Assembly (NCBI GenBank): GCA_030849075.1 | Contig: JASAOO010003420.1 | Coordinates: 1-58,261, forward strand | Length of the DNA: 58,261 bases | DNA from: Zelonia costaricensis | Lineage: Eukaryota; Euglenozoa; Kinetoplastea; Trypanosomatida; Trypanosomatidae | Direction of reading: 5' to 3' | Shown here: positions 27,774-37,712 of the stretch, in pieces | How the letters are laid out: every line of letters starts with the position of its first letter | How positions within the stretch are numbered: position 1 is the stretch's first letter | The notes under the pieces: generated by a model | Seen by the model: only the letters and a program-made list of their open reading frames with translations | Database searches by the model: none | Told to the model about the DNA's origin: nothing | Program-made: the position numbers and the translations under genes

Positions 27774-28334
27774 GTGCTGCAGTGCGTTTGTGTGTGTGTT
27801 TATGTGTGGGCATGCACAGGCACGGTGGGAGGGGAGAGCGGAAGGAAGAAAGACGAAGTTGTGGGCGGTGTTCACGTGTTGCGAGATGGGGGGGGGGATG
27901 GGGGAGGGGGGCCACACCTCCCGACTCGTGGCGGAGGAAGCAGTCCAGCCCATGCCTTCAGTTTCACAAGCGCCGCCTACAGCAGGCACAAGGCACAGCG
28001 GCTACCACCGCCTGTGATGCCCTCCATTGGCGGCCGATGTGCGTACTTCACGCCTTCTCTCTCGTCTCGAGCCACTGCACGCACAGGCTCGAGTGCCGCG
28101 TCGCCGCTTCTTCTCGTCTGCGTGTCGACGTGCGTCTGGGTGTCTGGATGTGTGTGTGTGTGTGTCCTTAACCGGCGGAGCATAGCAGCAAGACACGTGC
28201 ACACGTTCGCCCCCCCCCGTGGGGCAAACATGGTGGGACGTCTCGACACCCGATCGCCCCTGGCGGGGAACGAGATGCCGAGGCACACGCGCACCGGTGG
28301 GCACCTACGCGTCCACCGACCTGCGATTGACGCC
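27774..28334. other. Intergenic between 135-aa gene and TCF25 gene
   Basis: A purine-rich stretch at 27822-27854 and a G-rich block at about 27889-27911 lie upstream of the small gene, and a short GT run at about 28150-28163. No gene seen. Confidence 0.5.
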
Positions 28335-31007
28335 TCAGTTGTGCGCTGCGCCGCCGGCGCCCTCGTCTGTAGCGTCGCCCGCGTCGCTGCGTTCACCGCT
28401 GGCGACGCTGAACCACTCCTGTGCCTCCATGTCGTCCTCGCTCTCACCCACGTCGTACCAGTCCCGTTCCTCTGCCGCAACTTCCGCGGCCAGGGCCGCC
28501 TCAGCGGCATCAGCGCCGCCCCCAAACCGGTCATGGAACCCGCGGCGAAGCTGGTCGATGAGGTGGCGGACGTACTCGTTGTCGCCGAACGCGTCCAGGT
28601 CGTTCTGCAGCATCTCCATCAGCCGCTCCACCGTCGGCGCCTCGTCCGGACCGCCAGCCAGGCCCAGAGCCGCCGCCTCCTGCGCCATGGCCATCTCCGC
28701 CGCGTCGGGCTCCAGAAGGTCGGCGGGGATCGGGGCCACGCTGGCGCCCATGACGGAGTCGCGCGACATGCCGTAGTACCGGGCTGGGCCGCGCGTCGCG
28801 GAGGGCGTTGCCACGACAACGGCGGCCTCCTCCGTGGCGGTGCCCACGTCCAGCGGCTCGGCGACGAGGCGCTGCACCACCTGCCGCAGCAGCGCCACGC
28901 ACTCGTTGAGCTTCCACAGCTCCTCGTGCCGTGATACGAAAAGATCGGCCAGCGTCGCATGCACGCCCGCGTCGTCGCCCCCGCCCGCCACCTCCGCCTG
29001 CATCACCAGCTGCTGCCACACACTCGTCTGCCCACCAGCGGCACCGAGCAGCCGCCCGGGTGCGTCGACGCCGCACACCGCCTCGACGCCGCCGAGCGCA
29101 TCCACGAGCCGAGTCGCCGCCTGCGGAAAGCGGCGCACGGCGACCGCGAGGAGCTCCACCGCCGGCGGGGTTGCCGCCAGTGCCGCCCGCTGCGCCTCCG
29201 TGATGCCGCGCAGCACCTTGGAGGGGCGCACCGGGGCCGCCGGCGACGACGGCGTCTGCGCCACCTGCCGCGCCTCCTCGCGCTCCATGAAGTGCTTCGC
29301 TAGCGCCCAGCTGAAGGCGTACGTCGGCAGCTGCATCGTGTCCTCTGCCAGCGCCGCGTCGCGCAGGGTTAGCCGGGCAGCCGCCAGCGCTGCCTGCACG
29401 CCCGGCGCCTCGGCGCCGTTGGCGCTGGCACTGCGGTGCGCCTGCTGGTGGACCGCCTGCACGGCGACGGCGCGGTGGCGCACCTCGAGCAGCCAGACCC
29501 AGCGCTTGGCCCGCAGCGCTGTGTAGTCCAGCAGCAGCAGCATCCCACACGGATCGTCCGGGTCGAGGGAGAGGAGGCAGCGCGCGCGCTCAAAGGCGGT
29601 GCGCAGGCAGCCGCGCCGCAGTGCCGCGTGCACGCCGCGCTGCAGCACCTGGAAGATGAGCGTGTTGGCCCCCTGGTGGTACGGCAGCTGCCGCCCGTCC
29701 CACGTGCCGGAGAGGGCAAAGCGCCGCAGCAGCACGCCGACCTGGAACAGCGCCACATCGAGCAGCTCCGTCGCGAACGCGTTCTCGCCAGTGGCCTCCA
29801 TCGCGTACACGCACTGCAGCAGCGTCGGGATGTGGTACACGTGGTTCCGCGCGAGGCAGTCGACGAGCTCCTGCACGCCGCCCATGCGGTCCTGGCACGC
29901 CTCCAGCGATGCCTGCGCGCGGCGGAACGCGTTGGACGTGCAGACGAGCTGGTACTCGCGCCACGCCTGCCCCCACGCGCCACGCACCTCCTCGGTCGTC
30001 AGGTAAATGCCGTGGCCGTCGTACGGGATCCAGCGGTGCCGGTTCGGGGTGGCGAACGCACTCTGCACGAACTTGACCGACATGTGGTGCGGCGGGAAGA
30101 AGGAGGTGCTGCCCGTGTCACGCACGCGGCCGTCCGCGCGGCGGTGCGGCGTGCGGCCGTCGCCGACGTCCTCGACCGCCTCGATGCCAAACATGCGAAT
30201 GCGCTCCAGCCGCGTGTCGAGCTGCGTCGCGTCGCAGGCCATGACGAGCTGGAGGAAGGACGCCTCGGCGCCGCCGGCCGGGCCAGCGGAGGCGGGGCTG
30301 GCCGTGGTGGGGGAAGAGGACGGGACGCCATTGGCTGAGAAGGAGCCGCCCGCTACACCACCACCGCCCGCGTCGCCCACGGGGCTGCCCACCACCACCC
30401 GCCCTGCCGCGCTGCCGGCGCCGTGCGCCACTTGCTCGTTCTCCCGACGCGCAAGCACGGCATCGAGCAGCGCGTCCTCCTCCGCCTGTCGCTGCCGCTG
30501 TTGCTGCTGACGCGCCTTCTTCTTCTCCGCCTTCTTGCGACGCCGCTCCTCCTCTGCGGCGGCAGCGGCGGCGGCCGCCGCGTCGCCCTCCTCCGCCGGC
30601 GCCTTCTTCGCCGGCGCCCTCTTGCCCGATGCGTCGTCTGCGCCCTCGTCGCCGTCGTCGCTCACCTCCTCCCAGTCATCCGCCGCACTGCTCGCCGCCG
30701 CCGCCGCAGGTGGCCGTGCAGCGAGCTGCGACGTCGGCTCCTTAACCACGGGGGAAACCGAGGGAGTCGCGGAGGTCGGTGGGGCCGACGTCTTCGTGGG
30801 TTGCGACGGCGCAGGGGACGCACTCGCAGGGGCGGCGGCGGCGGCCTCCCTCTTGTCCTTCTTTGCCTTCTTCTTGTGGTGGTGGTGGTCGGGGCGCTTG
30901 GGCTGCATCGTGGTGGGCTCGCCCTCGTCTGACTCAGGCTCGTCCGCGTCGAGCCCCGTCGCCCGGTCGACGAGGTCCTGCAGCCGCCGCATCTGACGCG
31001 ACGACAT
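28335..31007 (-). CDS. TCF25: TCF25 / Rqc1-like protein (ribosome quality control)
   Basis: An 890-aa TCF25 (Nulp1) family protein. In yeast the homolog Rqc1 works with Ltn1, Rqc2 and Cdc48 on stalled 60S subunits to ubiquitinate and extract nascent chains. Residues 1-290 are charged and disordered with a Lys-rich patch (HHHHKKKAKKDKRE), an acidic patch (DWEEVSDDGDEG) and a second Lys-rich helix (RRRKKAEKKKARQQQQRQRQAEE in part), typical of the family. The Tcf25 domain starts near residue 300 at FFPPHHMSVKFVQSAF and continues with YHIPTLLQCVYAMEATGE, YHQGANTLIFQVLQRGVHAALRRGC, and the LLSLDPDDPCGMLLLLDYTALRA segment, which is highly characteristic. The C terminus is acidic. The start at MSSRQMRRLQDL matches the family's usual N terminus. 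Catalytic activity is not expected; it is a scaffold. Confidence 0.92.
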   Translation of the reverse strand: MSSRQMRRLQDLVDRATGLDADEPESDEGEPTTMQPKRPDHHHHKKKAKKDKREAAAAAPASASPAPSQPTKTSAPPTSATPSVSPVVKEPTSQLAARPPAAAAASSAADDWEEVSDDGDEGADDASGKRAPAKKAPAEEGDAAAAAAAAAEEERRRKKAEKKKARQQQQRQRQAEEDALLDAVLARRENEQVAHGAGSAAGRVVVGSPVGDAGGGGVAGGSFSANGVPSSSPTTASPASAGPAGGAEASFLQLVMACDATQLDTRLERIRMFGIEAVEDVGDGRTPHRRADGRVRDTGSTSFFPPHHMSVKFVQSAFATPNRHRWIPYDGHGIYLTTEEVRGAWGQAWREYQLVCTSNAFRRAQASLEACQDRMGGVQELVDCLARNHVYHIPTLLQCVYAMEATGENAFATELLDVALFQVGVLLRRFALSGTWDGRQLPYHQGANTLIFQVLQRGVHAALRRGCLRTAFERARCLLSLDPDDPCGMLLLLDYTALRAKRWVWLLEVRHRAVAVQAVHQQAHRSASANGAEAPGVQAALAAARLTLRDAALAEDTMQLPTYAFSWALAKHFMEREEARQVAQTPSSPAAPVRPSKVLRGITEAQRAALAATPPAVELLAVAVRRFPQAATRLVDALGGVEAVCGVDAPGRLLGAAGGQTSVWQQLVMQAEVAGGGDDAGVHATLADLFVSRHEELWKLNECVALLRQVVQRLVAEPLDVGTATEEAAVVVATPSATRGPARYYGMSRDSVMGASVAPIPADLLEPDAAEMAMAQEAAALGLAGGPDEAPTVERLMEMLQNDLDAFGDNEYVRHLIDQLRRGFHDRFGGGADAAEAALAAEVAAEERDWYDVGESEDDMEAQEWFSVASGERSDAGDATDEGAGGAAHN

Positions 31008-31641
31008 GGCTGCTGACACGGGTGGAAGTGGAGGCGGGAGCGGGGAGGGATGGGGAGGCGCACACGGACACACCGACACTGACTTACGGCGCTTGTGTGA
31101 CGAGAAGGGGTGGGGGATGTGCCTCAGACCGGGTTCGATGGGATGCGGTGCGACGGGTGTGGGGCACCACGGAGCTGCGTCACGCCAGACAGTAAGGGGT
31201 CGAGTGGCTCGTGGGTGTGACGGTGCGTTAATGTGATGCGTTGGCGTGAGCTGCGGCGATCCCGAAAGCGAGACGGAGAGCGAGAGGGGGGGGCAGCGGG
31301 GCAGCGGGGCAGCGGGGTCGAAGATTGGAAGGCCGCAACACGGGAACAGAGGATGCTGACGGTGGTACACGTTGAAGCAGCGTCCCTGCCTGCACCGAGG
31401 TGGGCCGCAGAGAGGAGCGCCTTGCCGCCCATCCGCACTCCCCGTTGGCAACGCACGTGCTGCGACACATACACAAGCACACAAAGCACGCCGAGGTGAG
31501 CCTGAACACCTCCTCACGCGCAGACGTGCGTTGGTTGACCCTTGACTGTCGTTCTCGTCGTCTATGGCAGATCTAATGCACTGCAATGGCGTGTTAGCGT
31601 GCGACGACACGCCTCCAAAGCCAACACGCACCCTTCCTGCA

Positions 31642-31678
<37 letters not shown>

Positions 31679-31688
31679 CTGCACGCGC
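31008..31688. other. Intergenic between TCF25 gene and 1391-aa coiled-coil gene
   Basis: A purine tract at about 31019-31057 close to the TCF25 start, another at about 31262-31318, and an AC microsatellite at 31647-31675 directly beyond the coiled-coil stop codon. No gene recognised. Confidence 0.55.
31647..31675. repeat. AC dinucleotide microsatellite, about 14 units
   Basis: A perfect run of 29 bases just downstream of the 1391-aa gene's stop codon, so it is GU-repeat in that mRNA's 3' UTR. Confidence 0.95.
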
Positions 31689-34600
31689 TCAGCGAGCGAG
31701 CGAGAGTGCCCGCAGACTGGGCGGCCGCGCTGGCGACCCGCTGCCGTCGACGTCACCACGCCCGGCGCTGGGCGAGTGGCCGGACATGCCGTCCTCCGTG
31801 GACGAGGAGCGGCGTGCGGCGCTCCACGCCTTGGCCGGCCCCAGCACCGTAGCAGGGTGCGAGACGGGCGGACTCGTCAGCGGCGACGGCGACCGCTGCG
31901 GCCGCAGCCGCGACCACGGCGAGATGTTGTAGAGGTGCTCGCTGGCGGCTAGTGGCGGTGGTGAGGCCGCCGCAGACACGCTGCTGCCGCCCCGCTCGCC
32001 GGCCCCACGCGCTGCCGCGGTGTCTGCGGACCGCCGCGCACTGCGGCCACCCGCACGTGCGGAGGCACGCGGGTGCTGTGGCGTGTGCGGGGGCTGCTGT
32101 GGCTGCTGCTGTGGGGATCGTGCGGCGTGGCTTGGCGAGCGGGGGGTGGCGCGCTCCGCCGGGCCCGCGCCGAACCAGCCATCGCTGTCTGCAAGCTGGG
32201 AGAACGGCTGACGCACCTCCGTCGCCACCGCCGTGGGTGCGGCCGCGTTGGTGCTGCGGGGGTGGGAGAGGTGCGGCAGTGCGGTAAGGCTGCTGTCGCA
32301 GTCCCGCCGCAGCCGCCCTACCTCCAACGCCAGCTGCTGCACCGCCGCCACGATGTGCTGACGCAGCAGCGGCAGCGGCGGGGCGGCGGGAGGCGGCTGC
32401 GACGCACCCGTGCGTGACGCTGTGGACGTCGACGGCGACGGTGGCGCTGACGGCGACGACGGGGAGAGGCGGGCAGCGACGCGGCACAGCGCCGTCGTGC
32501 GCCCACGCCCGACGCGGGCAGAGGCGGCGGCGTTGCAAGACGCCATTGCCGCAGCCGCCGGCGCCGTGGCAGGTCGCGCCTCCGGCGGCACCAGCGCGAC
32601 TTCCTCCACCTCCGGTTCCTCCGCCTCGGGACGGAAGAGCTGCTTCTCCGTCGGCGTCGCATGTGCGGCGCCGACGGCGGATGCACCCGCCCACGCGCTA
32701 CGCGGCAGCGGCGGTGCCCCGGCGACCTCTCCCACGGTGCGCAGCGTTGCTCGCTCCAGCTCCGCGTGCAGGCGAAGCTCCTCTGCGAGGGCAGCGGCGC
32801 GTGCCTTGGCGGATGTCGCCTCCTCGGCTGCAGCCCGCGCCTCTGCCACCGCGTCGCTCACGCGGGCCTCCAGCGCGGCCCGCTCGCCGCGCCACGCCCG
32901 CTCCGCCGCCCCGTGCGTCGTGTTGGCCGTCGCGAGGGCCGTGCGCAGCTCCGCCACTTCGATGCCACGGGTGCGACTCTCACGCTCCGCGCGGGTCTGC
33001 CGCGTCGCCTCCTCACCGCGGTACTCCTGCAGCTGCGCCAGCGCAGCCGTGTGCTTCTCCTGCAGCCTCGTGAACTCCTCCGAGGCCGCCGTGTTGTGCG
33101 CCGCCGTCGCCGCCTTCACCGCCGCAACCGCCGTCTCTGCGGCCTCGCGACCTGCCGTCGCCTCGCGCAGCTGCGCGGCGATGCGCTCGCGCTCCGACTG
33201 TGCCGCGGCGATCGCGGCTTCAGCGGACGCCTGCGCCGCCGAGGCCGCCGCGCACGCTGCCGTCAGCTCTGCCACCTGCGCCTCCAGCTCCTCGCGCACC
33301 AGCGCTGCGGTCTCAGCCTGCGTCGCGTAGGCGAGGCGCTGCTTCTCGGCGGCCAGCAGGTCGCGCCGCGCGGCCTGCACGTCGACCTCCCACTTGCGCA
33401 TAGACAACTCGCGCCACTGGCAGTCTGCCCGCGCCTCCTGCAGCGCGTCGCGTGCCTGGGCAAGCTCCGCCTTGAGGTAGCGGCACGCGTCTTCGAGCTT
33501 CGCCGCCGACGCCCCGGAGCGCGTGCCTGCGCTGTGGCGGCCGTGACCGGTAGAAGCCGCGGCAGGGGCCGGCTCGCTGGGCGCCGACGCAAGGCGGCGG
33601 TGAAGCTCCCGCACGAGGTGCAGCGCCTGCGCGGTCTGCCGGTGCAGCTCCTGGGCAGTGGTGCGCACAGCTGCGGCCTTGGTGGCCGCGGGGGCCGGCG
33701 CTGTCGCCGTAGCGGGTGCGACCGTGACCCCGGCGGCAGCGACAGCGGTGTGTGAAGGAGGGGAAGCGGTGCGGGCGCGGCGGCTCTGCGGCGGCGTCGA
33801 CGTGCGGCGTGACACGGGGGACTCTGCCGAAGCGCTGCGGGGCGCGCCACGGCGCCGCCGCGGCTCCTCCCTAGCGATGTCGTCCTCGCTGTGCTCGTCG
33901 GACGAGGGGAGCTCAAGCGTGTTGCTCCCCGCTGAGCTGGAGGCCGCGATGTCGGACAGCTCGCTCGCGTCCCTGTCGTCCTCGTAGACGAGCGTGGCAT
34001 CCACACCGGTGGCGCCCTGCGAGGATGGCAGCGCACGATGTGATCGTTGCGGCCCGCGCGGGCTCGGCGGGGTCGCAGTGCGTACAGCCCCGCCTCCTGT
34101 CGTGCCGCCGCGCCGCTGCGCCTTTGCCGCGCTGGCCGACAGCCCTTCCAGAGACTGCACCACGCGGGCCTGCTCCGTCGTCGCCGTGCGCAGTGCCTGC
34201 AGCGCCGCGGCCGACGCCTCCCTCAAGTCGTCGTTCTGGCGCTCGAGGTGCGCGACGCGGTTCACGCGGCGGCGGATCGCGTCCGTGCGGCGCTGCAGGG
34301 CCTCGCGCATGCTGGTGAGCGCGGCCTCGCACTTCTCCCTCTCCGCCGTCAGCGAACGCACCTCCGACTCGTGGCGGCTCGACGCCTCGCCCAGCTGTGC
34401 GGCCTGCTGGGCGATCACGTCGTCGCGGTCATGCAGGGCGCCCTCCATCGCGGCCATGTTCTGCGCGAGCTGCCGCATGCGCCGCTGGATGTCGGCGTAC
34501 TCGTCTGCTGTCTCTGCCGACGTCGCCGCCGCGGCGTGGCGCAGCGATGCGATCTCGTCCGCCTGCGCCGCCAGCCGCGCCTCCCTCTCGCGCAGCTCCG

Positions 34601-35864
34601 CCCGCGTCTGCGTCAGCTGCGCCTCGACGGTGGCGTGGCGCTTCTCGAGGCGGGCGCGCTGCGTCTCCCAGTCGGCCGCAGCCGAGGCCGCCGCGTCGGT
34701 CGCACGTTGCTGGTCCTTGGCGTGGTGCAGCTCCACTTCGAGGCGCCGCATCGCCTCGCGCTGTGCCAGCTGCGTCTGCCGGGACGTGTGCAGCGCGTGC
34801 TCGAGTTCCTCACACTCGCCGGCCGCCTCCAGCAGCTTGTCCTGCAACTCGGTGCGCTCGGCGCAGGCTGCCGTGTGCGCCTCGACGAGCTCCGCGTAGC
34901 GACTCGCCTGCTGCTCCACCTCTGCACTCACCTGCTGCAGCACCGCCTCCTCCTCCGCATCCCGCTCCTTCTCGTAGCGGCGCAGCGCGGCGGCGACGAT
35001 GGCCGACACCTCCGCCTGCGTCACAAGCGGCTCCGCAGCGCTTGCCTCGTCGTCGCTCCCGTCGAGGCTGTCGCTCCCGCTGCGGCGCACCGCCTCTGCG
35101 CGCGCACCTGCAGCTTCCTGGCGCGAGGGTGCCGTAGCCGTGCGTGCGCTGACGAGCCTCGGCGACGGCGACTGCGTGAAGGAGGTGTCGAGCGACGAGG
35201 TCGGCGAGTGGGTCGCTGGGCTGGGGGAGGAGGCGGGCTGCTGGGCAGCCACGACGTCCGAGTAGAGACTCCGGGACGGCGAGATCGAGACGCCCGTCGT
35301 CTCGGCTCGGCTGCCTCGCCGTCCACCGGCCGTACTACCCACAAGCGCGAGCGTGTCCTCTTGGGCCGGAGCAGCCGGCTCGCGCAGGAGGGCACCGCGG
35401 GCGGCAGCGGAGGCGGGGTCGACGTGGCGGCCCCGACGCGAGCGGCCCGAGTCGCTGGCGCCGAAACGCGACGGGTCCTTCGCGTGCGGTGACAAGAAGT
35501 CCAGCGCGCTCGGCTCCTCACGCCGCGCCGACGCCTTGGCCGCCGCGCCCCGTGCGCTCGCGCCTGCGGGTGGCGACGACGACGGCGGTGCGGTGGCGTA
35601 CGTAACGGAGAAGGCGGACGTCGCCGCGGACGGCGGCTGCGGCTGCGGCTCCGGTCGCGGCTGACGCGCCGCACTGCGACTCAGACTACTGACGCTGTTG
35701 CCCGCCGACGCGAGGCGCCCCTCTGTCGGCTCGGGTGGGGTCGTGTCTGTGAGCATCTCCAGCGCGGACCGCACCACGCGACGAGCAGAGCTTCCGCCTC
35801 CCGGCCGCCCCGGCAACGCCGCTGTCGACGCCGACGTGCGTCGTGGGGTTGTGAAGGCGGACAT
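31689..35864 (-). CDS. Large coiled-coil protein, 1391 aa
   Basis: A long protein without a recognisable enzymatic domain. Residues 1-270 are Ser/Ala/Arg/Pro-rich and disordered. Residues about 278-590 form a continuous coiled coil (heptad-like segments such as EKERDAEEEAVLQQVSAEVE and QMRQLAQNMAAMEGAL-type repeats). A disordered spacer with acidic serines (ELPSSDEHSEDD) follows, and a second coiled coil covers about 748-1045 (AAKLEDACRYLKAELAQARDAL and QSERERIAAQLREATAGREAAE in part). The last 340 residues are again disordered, with an isolated helix LLRQHIVAAVQQLALEVGRLRRDC near 1200. This layout is common among trypanosomatid basal body, flagellum attachment and subpellicular proteins, so a structural cytoskeletal role is likely, but no specific protein is identified. 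The start at MSAFTTPRRTSAS was chosen over upstream repeat-derived sequence. Confidence 0.82.
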   Translation of the reverse strand: MSAFTTPRRTSASTAALPGRPGGGSSARRVVRSALEMLTDTTPPEPTEGRLASAGNSVSSLSRSAARQPRPEPQPQPPSAATSAFSVTYATAPPSSSPPAGASARGAAAKASARREEPSALDFLSPHAKDPSRFGASDSGRSRRGRHVDPASAAARGALLREPAAPAQEDTLALVGSTAGGRRGSRAETTGVSISPSRSLYSDVVAAQQPASSPSPATHSPTSSLDTSFTQSPSPRLVSARTATAPSRQEAAGARAEAVRRSGSDSLDGSDDEASAAEPLVTQAEVSAIVAAALRRYEKERDAEEEAVLQQVSAEVEQQASRYAELVEAHTAACAERTELQDKLLEAAGECEELEHALHTSRQTQLAQREAMRRLEVELHHAKDQQRATDAAASAAADWETQRARLEKRHATVEAQLTQTRAELREREARLAAQADEIASLRHAAAATSAETADEYADIQRRMRQLAQNMAAMEGALHDRDDVIAQQAAQLGEASSRHESEVRSLTAEREKCEAALTSMREALQRRTDAIRRRVNRVAHLERQNDDLREASAAALQALRTATTEQARVVQSLEGLSASAAKAQRRGGTTGGGAVRTATPPSPRGPQRSHRALPSSQGATGVDATLVYEDDRDASELSDIAASSSAGSNTLELPSSDEHSEDDIAREEPRRRRGAPRSASAESPVSRRTSTPPQSRRARTASPPSHTAVAAAGVTVAPATATAPAPAATKAAAVRTTAQELHRQTAQALHLVRELHRRLASAPSEPAPAAASTGHGRHSAGTRSGASAAKLEDACRYLKAELAQARDALQEARADCQWRELSMRKWEVDVQAARRDLLAAEKQRLAYATQAETAALVREELEAQVAELTAACAAASAAQASAEAAIAAAQSERERIAAQLREATAGREAAETAVAAVKAATAAHNTAASEEFTRLQEKHTAALAQLQEYRGEEATRQTRAERESRTRGIEVAELRTALATANTTHGAAERAWRGERAALEARVSDAVAEARAAAEEATSAKARAAALAEELRLHAELERATLRTVGEVAGAPPLPRSAWAGASAVGAAHATPTEKQLFRPEAEEPEVEEVALVPPEARPATAPAAAAMASCNAAASARVGRGRTTALCRVAARLSPSSPSAPPSPSTSTASRTGASQPPPAAPPLPLLRQHIVAAVQQLALEVGRLRRDCDSSLTALPHLSHPRSTNAAAPTAVATEVRQPFSQLADSDGWFGAGPAERATPRSPSHAARSPQQQPQQPPHTPQHPRASARAGGRSARRSADTAAARGAGERGGSSVSAAASPPPLAASEHLYNISPWSRLRPQRSPSPLTSPPVSHPATVLGPAKAWSAARRSSSTEDGMSGHSPSAGRGDVDGSGSPARPPSLRALSLAR

Positions 35865-36124
35865 GCGTGCGCTACTGGCCCAGTACTGCGAGCAACGTAG
35901 GGCAGCACACACACGCGCGCAGTTGCCGAGAGTGAAGGAGAGCGGGGCGCGGGAGTCGGGCAGTTGCACGGAGGTGAGAGAGAGAAAGAAAGAGCGCCGG
36001 TGGTGGTACAGGTCTATGCCGGGGGGCTGCAGTGTGTGGAGGCCGGCAGGGAAGGGGTCTTGGAGACTCACGTGGGAAGGTCAACGAGACCGGCAACGCG
36101 CTCGCGTGTGTGTGTGTTGATGTA

Positions 36125-36143
36125 TGTGTGTGTGTGTGTGTGT
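36125..36143. repeat. TG dinucleotide microsatellite
   Basis: A perfect TG run of 19 bases, flanked by further interrupted GT sequence from about 36106 to 36162. Confidence 0.9.
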
Positions 36144-36603
36144 TGATGTATGCGCGTGTGTGTAAGAATTTGAGAGTTCTATGCAAGTCTGTGTGTGTGC
36201 TGGGAAAGGAGGAGGGGGTACCGCAGTTGTGCCGGGAGGCCACGGAGAAGTGAACGGGTGTGCGCCGAAGCGGTGCCGTGGAGGGCGTCGATACGGAGGC
36301 GCGTAGGGAAGAGTAGGACGCCGGTTGCGAGGCCAACGCTGGCGGTGGGAGACGAGGGAGGGGAGTGGGAGGGGGGAGGGCCCGAGGGGAGAGAGGAACA
36401 AGACGTCTGCGCAGCGGAGGGAGGGGGGGGTGTCGCAGACGGGCGACCAAGGAACGCGCGATGCGGTGTCGGTGCGCGGCTACCAGTGCCCATCCCAGCG
36501 GTGAGCCACACAGACGCGCGCACATACGTCGGGGGCTCAAGGTTTGCGTTAGCGCAGCTGCATGGCTTCGGTAGTCCACATCGGGGTGGTGCCCTGAGGC
36601 ACT

Positions 36604-36617
36604 GGGGGGGGGGGGGG
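36604..36617. repeat. Poly-G run, 14 bases
   Basis: An uninterrupted G run in the intergenic region, the transcript strand being C-rich. Confidence 0.9.
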
Positions 36618-36844
36618 CGGAGAGGCGGGAGACGGGCAGTGAAGATAGGGAGGGGGAACGGCGTTGCGGCGAGGCAGGTGTTCGGCTGAGCCGACGCACA
36701 CCGTGGCCAGGAGCAGACGCGCGCGGCGTGAAGAAGATGGGGAGAGGGAGAGGTGAAGTCGAAGGGGTTGGGTGTCCACGACAGCCTTGTCCGTGCAGCG
36801 GGAGCGGAGAGGTCATCGAGTTTCAAGGCAGTCGGGTCTGCGCC

Positions 36845-37174
36845 TCAGGATCGGGAGCGAGCGCTGAGCGGGTGGTGGTGGCGAATCACCTTGTTGAGTG
36901 CCTTGACGTACTCCTCCTCCACATCGCCCCGCTTGGCGCCCTCCGCCTGCACCAAGGCCTGCCTCGCCTCCTCCAGCACGCGGCGGCTCTGCAGCCACTC
37001 CTTCTTAAACTGCGCCAAGTACAGCAGCTGGTCGTCGAGGTCGGCAGACATGTTGTCAATCAACTTCAGGCGCGCCTTCGACTCGCGCCGCTCACACTCG
37101 AGGCGCACGACGCGCTCCGTCTTGAAAAAGTGCAGCAGAGCCACCTCCGCCGCCTGCTGCTTCGCGCGCGACAT
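36845..37174 (-). CDS. Small helical protein, 109 aa
   Basis: An unrecognised 109-aa protein that looks entirely helical up to residue about 95: MSRAKQQAAEVALLHFFKTE, then RLECERRESKARLKLIDNM, DLDDQLLYLAQFKKEWLQSR and VLEEARQALVQAEG. Hydrophobic residues recur with coiled-coil spacing. The last 13 residues are basic (RHHHPLSARSRS). Low-complexity signs are absent, which supports it as a real gene. It lies between a large coiled-coil gene and a P-type ATPase gene, but sharing a transcription unit says little about function in this group. A small structural subunit or adaptor is the most one can propose. Confidence 0.7.
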   Translation of the reverse strand: MSRAKQQAAEVALLHFFKTERVVRLECERRESKARLKLIDNMSADLDDQLLYLAQFKKEWLQSRRVLEEARQALVQAEGAKRGDVEEEYVKALNKVIRHHHPLSARSRS

Positions 37175-37712
37175 CGCGTTGCTGCGCGCACCGCTCCTTT
37201 TCGACTGTGGAGAGACGCGCAATGATGATGACAGCCGGCTCGCTCCACGTGGTCTGCTACGCGACGTGCACGCGTGCTTTCGCGAGGCCTGCGTGCGTGG
37301 GTGGATGTGCGTGCGTGCGCGGCAGCCAGAAAGGAGCGCGACGGCACAGAAGGAGAGTCGTAGAGAGCGAAGGAAGGAGTCGGAGGAGGGGGGGGGGAAG
37401 AGCGAGGGCGAAGGTCGGAGGATGGAGGGGTAAGTGCACACCACAACGTGGCACGGGGCGGCAACAGCCTCGGGCGCACTCCCGGGCACCACCACACGTC
37501 ACGGTGCCGCAGCACCGCGGTGGACACCGTCCGGCTGAGAAACGAAGTCGGCAGGGAGCGGAGCGGAGGGCAAGCTGCGGGGCTCGAGGCGGCACATCGG
37601 CCCACACAGCACGGAGCTCTTTCCATGTCAACGCGCACGTTGGCGTGCTTGGCCCCTTCCCGTTGCCCACACGAAAGCGCGCAAGGATGGGCGGCCGCAG
37701 CGAGTGCAGCAG
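37175..37712. other. Intergenic between 109-aa gene and P-type ATPase gene
   Basis: A purine tract at 37369-37410 probably supports splicing of the 109-aa gene. No further gene is apparent. Confidence 0.55.

Larger units (their letters stand above)
35865..36844. other. Intergenic between 1391-aa gene and 109-aa gene
   Basis: Contains a purine patch at about 35974-35994, a GT microsatellite at 36125-36143, a purine tract at 36355-36398, a 14-base G run at 36604-36617 and a purine tract at 36728-36753. No gene supported. Confidence 0.55.

Noticed and set aside
34047..35492. A 481-codon plus-strand open frame opposite the large coiled-coil gene
   Set aside because: It mirrors the third-position GC bias of the coiled-coil gene and has no protein-like blocks of its own.
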